This document shows, in pieces, positions 1-5,551 of a stretch of DNA of 5,573 bases. The DNA is taken from NCBI GenBank assembly GCA_003551785.1, contig PUNP01000673.1:1-5573 (forward strand), written 5' to 3'. The notes below the pieces were generated by a model. The model saw nothing but the letters and a program-made list of their open reading frames with translations. It made no database searches and was not told where the DNA came from. Source of the DNA: Candidatus Brocadiaceae bacterium. GTDB taxonomy: Bacteria; Planctomycetota; Brocadiia; SM23-32. Each line of letters starts with the position of its first letter. Positions within the stretch are counted from its first letter, which is position 1. The position numbers were made by a program, and so were the translations under genes.

Positions 1-1279
1 CGAGCGCTTCACCGCCTCGACATTCACCGACAACTATCCTGTCCGGGCGCATACGCAGGCTGTTGAGCAGCAGTTTCCGGATAGGAATAGCACCTTCACC
101 GCGTATATTGGGCGGCTTCGCCTCCAGACTGACCACATGTTCCTGGGGGAGGCTGAGTTCGGCGGCGTCCTCGATAGTGACTATACGCTCGGTTTTAGGT
201 ATAAATCCCGAGACGACATTCAGCAGCGTCGTTTTACCGGAACCTGTTCCGCCGCTGATAAGTATGTTCTGCCTGTATTTGACGGCCATGGCCAGGAATT
301 CGGCCATCTGCTGGGTCATCGTTCCGAAACTCATCAAATCCTTCACTTCAAACGGATCGGCGGCGAATTTACGTATAGTCAGCGTAGGGCCGGTGATGCT
401 TAATGGGGAGATGATCGCGTTGACACGGGACCCATCTTTAAGCCGCGCATCCACCATCGGGCTTGACTCGTCGATACGCCTACCGATAGGGGCGACGATG
501 CGGCGGATGATGTTGATGACATGCCGGTCATCCGTGAAACGGAGGTTGGTTTTTTCTATTTTTCCGAACCTTTCCACGTAAACGCTGTCCCAGCCATTGA
601 CCATAATTTCGTCTATTTCCGGGTCAGCCAACAGGTCTTCAAGCGGTCCGAGCGAGAGCGCTTCATCCGCTATTTCTTTAACGAGCCTACCTTTAGTCAA
701 GCCCGGCGGCATATCATCGGTATGCTCCTCGACAATCTGGCGGATACCGGTTACCGTTTTAGCGCGTATTTCTTCATCGGTCTGTTTGTCAAAGTCCTCA
801 TATTTGAGGTCGAGCCGTTTCAGAAGTTCCCGGTGAATATCACGTTTCAACTGCACCGGCACGGGTTTTTTAATACGCCAGTCGGGAGCCTTTGAAATAC
901 GTTTATTGCCGGCGGCTGGCGCGTCTGAGGGGGGAGCGGATACATCTCCGGGGGTTTTTGAAGTACGCGCAGACTTTTGTCTATCCTTGAAAGTTAGCTG
1001 AGCGCGACCCACCTGGATAGTCATACCGTCGCGCAGCATAAGCGGTGCCTCGACCCTGTTGCCGTCGACAAATGTGCCGTTGCGGCTTCCCTTGTCAAGA
1101 ACAAAATATTTGCCTCCATTTTCCTTCCGTATTTCACAATGTTCCCTGGAAACCAGCCGCTCGGCAAGATGCAGATCATTATTTTTCTGTTTGCCTATGG
1201 TAAAGACTTCCCCGCTTAACGGGATGGTTTTATTTTTTTCACCAGGCTCTTTAATAATTAATTTAGGCATTTTGGGCAT
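1..1279 (-). CDS. cpaF: FHA domain-CpaF/TadA-family pilus secretion ATPase (partial, C-terminus off the left edge)
   Basis: Cytoplasmic AAA+-like ATPase expected to drive Tad/Flp pilus assembly as a hexamer at the inner membrane. Only the first 426 residues are present; the frame is open to the window edge. Residues about 20-97 form an FHA phosphothreonine-binding domain: TIGK at 27-30, VSREH at 43-47 and SRNGT at 65-69 match the conserved G, SxxH and NG positions. A linker rich in Ala, Pro and Ser (about 100-122) leads into the CpaF N-terminal domain, with EIMVNGWD near 224-231 and the stretch from RIDESSP to TLTIRKF. Walker A is GGTGSGKT at 343-350 (Lys349). The fragment ends in MRPDRIVVGECRGGEAL, the Walker B-like region of this family, so the His box and C-terminal arm are missing. 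No strong Shine-Dalgarno precedes the start; ATG at 1270 is an equal alternative. The family call is secure. That FHA regulates the ATPase is inference. Confidence 0.96.
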   Translation of the reverse strand, partial: MPKMPKLIIKEPGEKNKTIPLSGEVFTIGKQKNNDLHLAERLVSREHCEIRKENGGKYFVLDKGSRNGTFVDGNRVEAPLMLRDGMTIQVGRAQLTFKDRQKSARTSKTPGDVSAPPSDAPAAGNKRISKAPDWRIKKPVPVQLKRDIHRELLKRLDLKYEDFDKQTDEEIRAKTVTGIRQIVEEHTDDMPPGLTKGRLVKEIADEALSLGPLEDLLADPEIDEIMVNGWDSVYVERFGKIEKTNLRFTDDRHVINIIRRIVAPIGRRIDESSPMVDARLKDGSRVNAIISPLSITGPTLTIRKFAADPFEVKDLMSFGTMTQQMAEFLAMAVKYRQNILISGGTGSGKTTLLNVVSGFIPKTERIVTIEDAAELSLPQEHVVSLEAKPPNIRGEGAIPIRKLLLNSLRMRPDRIVVGECRGGEAL

Positions 1280-1340
1280 CTTATTATGATTTGTGCGAAA
1301 AGGGAAGATTTCAGATGCGGCTGGATTAACATTTATGTGC

Positions 1341-1369
1341 TTGTTTTAAAGGATATTATAATCTATAAT
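1341..1369 (+). promoter_or_regulatory. Candidate sigma70-type promoter for cutA and the metalloprotease
   Basis: TTGTTT (1341-1346) and a perfect TATAAT (1364-1369) are 17 bp apart, the ideal spacing. The start site would be near 1376, leaving a leader of about 88 nt before cutA. A second TATAAT at 1357-1362 has no acceptable -35 box at the right distance. The -35 box matches only at TTG, so activity is inferred. Confidence 0.5.
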
Positions 1370-1384
1370 GGCAGGCAGTTACAA
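1355..1384 (-). promoter_or_regulatory. Candidate sigma70-type promoter for the FHA-cpaF gene
   Basis: On the minus strand, TTGTAA (1384-1379) lies 18 bp from a perfect TATAAT (1360-1355). Transcription would begin near 1348, giving a leader of about 70 nt before the FHA-CpaF start. The -35 box matches the consensus at four of six positions. It overlaps the promoter proposed for cutA on the other strand. Confidence 0.5.
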
Positions 1385-1463
1385 ATTAAAGTAAAAGTCC
1401 GCTGAGAACCGTTTCTATATCAGCATTTCGACAATACCAATTGTAGAGAGGTGGAAAATTATT

Positions 1464-1793
1464 ATGGAAGAAAAAAAAGCCGTCATGATAAAAGTGATGT
1501 GCGGGGATAAACCGGAAGCGAGGCGGATCAGTGAATCCCTGCTTGAACGTCGTCTCATCGCCTGCGCCAATATCATCGGCCCGGTCGATTCTATTTTCCG
1601 ATGGAAAGGGAAAGTAGAGTCTGAACAGGAATTCGCTTTACTGATGAAAACTCAGGAACGGCATATTGACGCGATAACCGGCATTGTGAGCGAAATTCAT
1701 TCGTATGAGCTTCCTGAAGTCAGCGCTTTGCCGATCATCGACGGTTCCGCAGGGTATATCGAGTGGATAATTGACGAAACTGAGACGATTTAA
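1464..1793 (+). CDS. cutA: CutA1-family protein (divalent cation tolerance protein CutA)
   Basis: A small trimeric protein with a PII-like ferredoxin fold. The family was named for copper tolerance in E. coli, but its biochemical role is still debated. At 109 residues it has the usual family length. Landmarks are RRLIACANI (29-37) with the conserved Cys34, SIFRWKGKVE (43-52), ALLMKT (58-63), IHSYELPEVSALPI (78-91) and the YIEWI end (98-102). No signal peptide is present, so it is probably cytoplasmic. The start is supported by AGGTGG at 1449-1454, nine bases before ATG. It is transcribed away from FHA-cpaF and is followed 26 bp later by the metalloprotease gene, so the two probably share a transcript. 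Nothing in the sequence links it to the pilus; its place here may be chance. The family assignment is secure, the metal role is not. Confidence 0.95.
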   Translation: MEEKKAVMIKVMCGDKPEARRISESLLERRLIACANIIGPVDSIFRWKGKVESEQEFALLMKTQERHIDAITGIVSEIHSYELPEVSALPIIDGSAGYIEWIIDETETI

Positions 1794-1819
1794 TTGGGAT
1801 ATCGATGCTTAATTAAAAC

Positions 1820-2671
1820 ATGGACTGCGCTGTGAAATTATTGGTACTGATTATTTTATCTTTGCTGTCTACTTCAGCAATTTCATCAGAGAAATCTCCA
1901 GATGACTTCACACATGAGACCTCCAATTATCTGGTCATAAGTTACATAAATGAGGATTTCACTGTTGAAGTGGGGGAAAAAGCGGAAAGGATATTTGGAG
2001 AGTATTCTGCTCGTTTTCCCGAATTAGAACGCAAAAATCATGATTTGTTCACAATCAAAATTTTTGCAGATAAAGCTGCCTTTGATGAACTGTTACCTCA
2101 CAAGGCAATAGGCGTCACTGGAATGTTCTCCCCCTCCCGCCGAATTATTGCCACTTTTGTCGGGGAAAGAGAGACCTCAAAGTTTTGGGCAACGCTCAAA
2201 CATGAGCTTTTCCATCATTTTGCCTATACACATATAGGAGCGGATATACCCCATTGGGTCAATGAGGGGTTTGCGGAATATTTTGCGGAAGGACGATGGG
2301 AAGGTGATAAATTCCATACCGGTCAACTCCCGGAATCCCGAATCAATGTGGTTCAGAACGCCATAAAAAATAACTCCCACATCCCTTTTGCACCTTTTTT
2401 CCGAAAGGGAAAAAAACGATGGTTATCGGCCCGTTTGAAAACGGAAGTGACCAGTGAAAACCTACACTACAGTCAAGCATGGTCGATCATCCATTTTTTG
2501 CTCCATGCAGAGGACGGTCGATATGAAGAACGGCTGAATAATTATATTGGGATGCTGGCCGACGGTGAAAAACAACATACAGCGTTTAAACAAAATTTTG
2601 GGCCGAATATCTTTACAATGGAACGTACATGGATGAAGTATGTTAAAGATCTCGAGGGCAAAATCCAATGA
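1820..2671 (+). CDS. Exported HEXXH zinc metalloprotease, peptidase-MA (gluzincin) type
   Basis: A 283-residue protein with a hydrophobic N-terminus (about 5-21) that reads as a signal peptide ending near TSA-IS, so the protein should act in the periplasm or outside. The catalytic motif is HELFH at 128-132 (His128, Glu129, His132), followed by HWVNEGFAEYF at 145-155, where Glu149 is the probable third zinc ligand. The downstream YSQAWSIIHFLL (217-228) is the conserved helix seen in peptidase-MA-like proteins. Substrate is unknown. No convincing Shine-Dalgarno precedes ATG 1820. An in-frame GTG four codons in (VKLLVL) would give a more typical signal peptide, so the exact start is unsure. It follows cutA by 26 bp. 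It looks AT-richer than the Tad genes: 22 G+C in 1921-1980 against 34 in 3241-3300 inside cpaB. This may hint at separate origin but is a small sample. Enzyme class is well supported; biological role is not. Confidence 0.85.
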   Translation: MDCAVKLLVLIILSLLSTSAISSEKSPDDFTHETSNYLVISYINEDFTVEVGEKAERIFGEYSARFPELERKNHDLFTIKIFADKAAFDELLPHKAIGVTGMFSPSRRIIATFVGERETSKFWATLKHELFHHFAYTHIGADIPHWVNEGFAEYFAEGRWEGDKFHTGQLPESRINVVQNAIKNNSHIPFAPFFRKGKKRWLSARLKTEVTSENLHYSQAWSIIHFLLHAEDGRYEERLNNYIGMLADGEKQHTAFKQNFGPNIFTMERTWMKYVKDLEGKIQ

Positions 2672-2732
2672 CTTTTTGCCGCAACGACATTAACCCGTTT
2701 TTCTGGCAAGCCTCCAAGGCAAAGCGCCGTTA

Positions 2733-2890
2733 TGATCCTGTTCCTTTTCAGTGCGGTAAAAAAAGAAATAACCGCGGAGCATGCTGGGGCCGCAGAGAAA
2801 GCCGAGAAATTATTTTAAAGAAGGTCGTGATCCTAAAAGAAGCCGTCCTCTGCGTCCTCTGCGATCTCCGCGGTAAAAAACGGAATAACC
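2733..2890. repeat. Degenerate compound intergenic repeat between convergent genes
   Basis: ACCGCGGAG (2771-2779) and its perfect inverse CTCCGCGGT (2866-2874) bound a 104-bp segment. Inward from the right arm run two CCTCTGCG units, and the left arm has the matching but decayed GCAGAG. A near-direct repeat of 19 bp occurs at 2755-2773 and 2872-2890 (17 of 19 identical, both starting GGTAAAAAA and ending AATAACC). TGATCCT recurs upstream of each copy (2733 and 2828), so the left part looks like a shortened second copy of the right half. Tandem CTCTGCG-type intergenic repeats are widespread in environmental bacterial genomes. It may serve as a shared transcription end point for the convergent genes, but no clean hairpin plus U-tract is evident. 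Confidence 0.6.
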
Positions 2891-2909
2891 AAGGATTAAG
2901 CACAGAAGC

Positions 2910-3689
2910 TTAGTCATTGTCTGCGGCTTCTTCCAGTAATTGCTGCCGCCGCCTGTTGGCCTGTTCGGAAATTTCACGGACATTACCTGCGCTGACTGGC
3001 GGTAGTTCTTCACGTTCCCCAACTTCCCTTTCCGGACGCAATGCGAAAGTAAGGCGTGCATTATTCATTAAGTAAATCAGAAGCTGCGCTTCATCCGGTG
3101 TCACCGCCAGCGTCAGGTTGGAATAACCGCGACGTTGCCGCTCGAACCCGGTCACGTCCAGGTCACTCATCTGGCTATCCACGGCCAGGACGGTAACATC
3201 GCTCAGCACGCGCCATGTTTCCTGTGCGCCGCGTCCACCGGCTTCACCCATCCCGGTACAGAAAATATCAACCCTGTTCCCCGGACGTATGAGCCCGGCA
3301 ACGCCGCTGGTAGCATCGACAGAAACGGTAACGGCACGGTGCTGGGCGGGAAGCCTGGCGGAGGCTAATCGAGGTTCCGGCCGCACAAAATGGTCGTGCC
3401 TGAGCGAAACATTGGCCCCGACATCATCGACCAGCTCCCTGCCGAAATAGCGCTGGATATCCTGCATAGTCACCTGGTCGGCGGTCAGCGTGTGGGCGGG
3501 GATGGAACGGCCGGTGATGTTCCCGGGCGTTACCTCCTCGCCGGCCGCCAGGTTGCGACGCGGCACCGCTACCTCGACAAGATCCTGTTCACGTTCGTGT
3601 TCGGCCTCTATCCCCTGGATATATGTGCGCACACCGATTGCTGCTGCTATACCTAATGCGATCGCTACTATAAGCGCTACGGTTCTCAT
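2910..3689 (-). CDS. cpaB: Tad pilus assembly protein CpaB/RcpC (SAF domain)
   Basis: A 259-residue periplasmic protein anchored by one N-terminal membrane segment (residues 4-20). In Tad systems CpaB/RcpC works with the secretin CpaC/RcpA. Residues about 38-102 form the SAF domain (VEVAVPRRNLAAGEEVTPGNI region). They are followed by the CpaB signature RAVTVSVDATSGVAGLIRPG at 118-137 with RVDIF directly after, and by the C-terminal block TLAVTPDEAQLLIYLM (193-208). The tail is charged and rich in Gln and Glu. Length is typical of the family. The start is supported by AGGAGAG (3702-3696) six bases upstream; this site overlaps the TAG stop of the preceding gene, which suggests translational coupling. 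The gene is last in the three-gene minus-strand operon. The usual next gene, the secretin cpaC, is absent: the neighbour is the convergent metalloprotease. Confidence 0.94.
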   Translation of the reverse strand: MRTVALIVAIALGIAAAIGVRTYIQGIEAEHEREQDLVEVAVPRRNLAAGEEVTPGNITGRSIPAHTLTADQVTMQDIQRYFGRELVDDVGANVSLRHDHFVRPEPRLASARLPAQHRAVTVSVDATSGVAGLIRPGNRVDIFCTGMGEAGGRGAQETWRVLSDVTVLAVDSQMSDLDVTGFERQRRGYSNLTLAVTPDEAQLLIYLMNNARLTFALRPEREVGEREELPPVSAGNVREISEQANRRRQQLLEEAADND

Positions 3690-3695
3690 TCTTCA

Positions 3696-3703
3696 CTCTC
3701 CTA
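3696..3703 (-). promoter_or_regulatory. cpaB ribosome binding site overlapping the upstream stop codon
   Basis: AGGAGAG at 3702-3696 is six bases from the cpaB ATG. Its first two bases are the last two of the upstream gene's TAG stop (3703-3701). A ribosome terminating there sits directly on the cpaB initiation region, so coupled translation is likely. Confidence 0.75.
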
Positions 3704-4165
3704 TGGTAAAGTTTTTATCATCGTTATAATGCTCGTGTAGGAATCCTGAACTTCAACATTTATTATACAACTGCCAACGCCGTTTGTGAAATACATAGTC
3801 AGTTCCGACTCTTCCGGGTAATAATCGGCGGCAGCCTCGGGCAGCTCCCTTTGTTCCCAGCCCAGACGACTGAATTCCGCACCATAAAATTCACCAATAC
3901 CCTCGGATGTCAAATGAGTTTCATAGATGACAATCTGACCGTTTTTAAAAGTTTCATTGTATGTTTCCGAGCTGTATGGTGGATGCGGCAGCTCACCAAT
4001 GCTTTTAGACCGCTCCACTCCAGGCATAGTATGCTTGTCAGGCATATCGGTTGGTTTATCATACCGTGGTGGTATAACGGTGAAATGTAAAGCGCCCGCC
4101 CCCATAATAAGGAAAACGGCCGATGCAATCACAGTAGCCAGGATTTTTGTTAATGTTGTCCGCAT
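3701..4165 (-). CDS. Membrane-anchored protein of unknown function in the Tad operon
   Basis: I do not recognise this 154-residue protein by name. Residues 7-28 form one hydrophobic segment preceded by Arg and Lys, so it is probably an inner-membrane anchor (or uncleaved signal) with the rest in the periplasm. A Pro-rich, charged linker (about 32-65) leads to a compact C-terminal domain. Its core GQIVIYETHLTSEGIGEFY (76-94), then SRLGW (99-103), resembles small envelope domains with the pattern 'hydrophobic strand, short helix ending FY, then LGW'. That likeness is from memory, not a search. The start at 4165 is chosen because it follows GGAAAAAG, begins the charged-hydrophobic anchor, and lies 19 bp past the stop of the tadE-like gene. 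The longer frame from 4234 would overlap that gene by about 50 bp and place 23 residues ahead of the anchor. The position between tadE-like and cpaB argues for a pilus accessory role. Confidence 0.8.
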   Translation of the reverse strand: MRTTLTKILATVIASAVFLIMGAGALHFTVIPPRYDKPTDMPDKHTMPGVERSKSIGELPHPPYSSETYNETFKNGQIVIYETHLTSEGIGEFYGAEFSRLGWEQRELPEAAADYYPEESELTMYFTNGVGSCIINVEVQDSYTSIITMIKTLP

Positions 4166-4184
4166 AGTCTTTTTCCAACCGCCC

Positions 4185-5255
4185 TCATCGTGGATCGCCG
4201 GGAGTAAGAAAAATATCATGCTCGTATTCGCCATCTACTAATGCAAATTCGGATTCAGAGACGGCTAAAGGCAGGTCGGCGATATTGATATCCGGATTGT
4301 CCCTGACGACGAACATATTATGAAAACTTCTCAGTTCTATCGAGGCGAGGATATCAAGCAGCGAGTCGCCGTCTGGACGCGCTTCAGGCACGCGCAGGTA
4401 AGCGTAACCCGTATGGAAGCTGTCATCCGACGCCCATTGAGAGCCGGGGCTCATTTCGTCCTGAGGGCCAAAGTACATATCAAAGGACTGCGGCAGTCCT
4501 CCGCCGATCGTCCCTCCGCGCCAGCGCGTGCGATCGTATCCCCTTTCCAGCTCGCGGAAAAAGGGTGACCGGAAGCTGGTTCTCAAAATGGTCGTGGTCT
4601 CGGCACGCGGCGGATCGCCCCCGGGGCTCAATCCCGTATTATACATCTCCGTCAGCATGTCAGCATATTGAGTATAAGCGCGTGAGTCGACTCCTGTATC
4701 GATACTTACATTTTCTCCGGGCTGGACAACCAAACCGTCCTCGGGCAACTCAACTGCATCAACGATATCCTCCCGCCGCAGGTACCTGGCCATATCATTC
4801 AGCGACTGATGGATCGTCTGCTCAAAACCTGCGCCTCCACCGGAACCATCAAAAGAAGTTGTCAACCAGAAACGGCCCTGTGCAATGGAATACAAACGAT
4901 ATTGGAGATCATAATCGGGGGGCTGATCTCCGCTGTAATCACCGCTCCGGGGATGAGGAAGTTCGTATGTCGGCCCCTCAGATAAGTCCATACGTTCTAT
5001 ATTTGCGCTGCGTACAGCACCGTGCCCTTGCGGTGTTCCCGTGGCGCCCGGGAAAAAGACATCCCGGATATCATCGCTATCTTGCTCGCGACCGCTGAAG
5101 GCGAGATAGGCGCCGGCGACGTGGGCCCGGGTTTTATCCAGCGTCATATCGCCCCAGATGATGACCATCATCAGAACGGGGACATACAGGAAGAAACACA
5201 GCAGCGCCGTTTCCGTCATGGCTATGCCGTTTTGATCTTTGAAGAATTTTGTCAT
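4185..5255 (-). CDS. TadE-like minor pseudopilin with a long C-terminal ectodomain
   Basis: A 356-residue protein with a short basic leader, MTKFFKDQNG, followed by IAMTE and a hydrophobic segment (about 16-34). The Gly10 cleavage site with Glu15 at position +5 is the classic prepilin-peptidase site used by Flp and TadE/TadF pseudopilins. The first 55 residues match TadE-type N-termini. The remaining 300 residues are rich in Gly, Asp, Pro and Arg, contain no cysteine, and match no family I can name. The start at 5255 is chosen because GGAG (5268-5265) lies nine bases upstream and it yields the compact leader; the longer frame begins at a GTG at 5288 and would add hydrophobic residues before the leader. 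It is the first gene of the minus-strand operon, 19 bp before the unknown membrane protein. The TadE-like N-terminus is well supported; the job of the ectodomain is unknown. Confidence 0.85.
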   Translation of the reverse strand: MTKFFKDQNGIAMTETALLCFFLYVPVLMMVIIWGDMTLDKTRAHVAGAYLAFSGREQDSDDIRDVFFPGATGTPQGHGAVRSANIERMDLSEGPTYELPHPRSGDYSGDQPPDYDLQYRLYSIAQGRFWLTTSFDGSGGGAGFEQTIHQSLNDMARYLRREDIVDAVELPEDGLVVQPGENVSIDTGVDSRAYTQYADMLTEMYNTGLSPGGDPPRAETTTILRTSFRSPFFRELERGYDRTRWRGGTIGGGLPQSFDMYFGPQDEMSPGSQWASDDSFHTGYAYLRVPEARPDGDSLLDILASIELRSFHNMFVVRDNPDINIADLPLAVSESEFALVDGEYEHDIFLTPGDPR

Positions 5256-5264
5256 TGTTCTTTT

Positions 5265-5268
5265 CTCC
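5265..5268 (-). promoter_or_regulatory. Shine-Dalgarno deciding the tadE-like start
   Basis: GGAG at 5268-5265, followed by an A-rich spacer of nine bases, precedes ATG 5255. It is the best ribosome site in the region and favours the short prepilin leader over the longer GTG-initiated frame. Confidence 0.7.
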
Positions 5269-5291
5269 ATTATAAAAATAACAAGCACCTA

Positions 5292-5340
5292 CCCATTTTC
5301 AGAGACTGCGCTCTGAAAATGGGGCGCCTTACGGCGCAGT
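5292..5340. repeat. Strong hairpin pair with loop-tail complementarity upstream of the tadE-like gene
   Basis: CCCATTTTCAGAG (5292-5304) pairs perfectly with CTCTGAAAATGGG (5311-5323), a 13-bp stem with a six-base loop ACTGCG. Immediately after it, GCGCC (5324-5328) and GGCGC (5333-5337) form a second stem with loop TTAC. The first loop ACTGCG (5305-5310) is the reverse complement of CGCAGT (5335-5340), so a pseudoknot can form in RNA of either strand, in competition with part of the second stem. There is no U-tract on either side, so it is not a standard intrinsic terminator. In a minus-strand leader it would sit about 35 bases before the start of the tadE-like gene. Confidence 0.7.
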
Positions 5341-5391
5341 ACGGGCAAATATCCCAATTTACTATTCAGGTTAGTTCTTTTGATTTTAGGC

Positions 5392-5427
5392 CAGTCATGA
5401 TAACCACGGGGACAGGCCCCGTGGAGT
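5392..5427 (+). repeat. REP-like palindrome, copy 1
   Basis: CCACGGGG (5404-5411) and CCCCGTGG (5417-5424) form an 8-bp stem with loop ACAGG. It is the core of a 36-bp unit beginning CAGTCATGATAA and ending AGT. The unit recurs inverted at 5516-5551 with 33 of 36 positions identical. T-rich sequence (5428-5450) follows, but with a four-base offset, so terminator activity on the plus strand is only possible, and no plus-strand gene in the window would need it. Confidence 0.85.
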
Positions 5428-5458
5428 CTTTTGTTTTTGGCGTTTTTTTTCTGATAGT

Positions 5459-5494
5459 CAGTCATGCAAGCCACGGGCACAAGGCCCGTGGGGG
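5459..5494 (+). repeat. REP-like palindrome, copy 2 (compensated stem variant)
   Basis: CCACGGGC (5471-5478) and GCCCGTGG (5484-5491) form an 8-bp stem with loop ACAAG, preceded by the same CAGTCATG (5459-5466) seen at copy 1. The loop-closing pair is C-G here against G-C in the other copies: both bases changed, so pairing is kept. It has the same orientation as copy 1. Confidence 0.82.
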
Positions 5495-5515
5495 GAGCGC
5501 ACGTCAGGAATTGAA

Positions 5516-5551
5516 ACTCCACGGGGCTTGTCCCCGTGGTTATAACGACTG
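5516..5551 (-). repeat. REP-like palindrome, copy 3 (inverted)
   Basis: CCACGGGG (5519-5526) and CCCCGTGG (5532-5539) enclose loop CTTGT, the complement of the ACAAG loop in copy 2, so this copy is inverted. On the minus strand its 36 bases differ from copy 1 at three positions. Copies 1 and 3 thus form a 160-bp inverted pair (5392-5551) around copy 2. Confidence 0.85.

Noticed and set aside
63..581. Long plus-strand frame opposite cpaF
   Set aside because: It is the antisense shadow of the conserved ATPase domain; the minus strand carries the clear Walker A and CpaF motifs.
1804..1815. Three-codon reading frame (ATG CTT AAT TAA) before the metalloprotease gene
   Set aside because: Too short to assess, with no attenuator-like structure beside it; most likely chance.
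2668..2913. Plus-strand frame of 81 codons overlapping the end of the metalloprotease gene by ATGA
   Set aside because: Most of it translates the compound intergenic repeat, no domain or plausible protein composition is seen, and the overlap with the stop codon is no more than chance would allow.
4166..4234. N-terminal extension of the unknown membrane protein to ATG 4234
   Set aside because: It would overlap the end of the tadE-like gene and put 23 residues before the anchor; ATG 4165 has better context.
5269..5274. Minus-strand TATAAT just before the tadE-like gene as its promoter
   Set aside because: It overlaps the ribosome site region, would leave only a few bases of leader, and has no -35 box 16-18 bp upstream (AATGGG there).
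5292..5323. Intrinsic terminator
   Set aside because: The stem is strong but neither side has the run of T residues needed for Rho-independent release.
5289..5522. Minus-strand frame of 77 codons in the right-hand intergenic region
   Set aside because: Its residues are translations of the REP-like palindromes (a recurring HGACPRGY), a usual cause of false hypothetical proteins.
5392..5551. Possible CRISPR array
   Set aside because: Repeats are palindromic, one copy is inverted, spacing is irregular, and there are only three copies without nearby cas genes.
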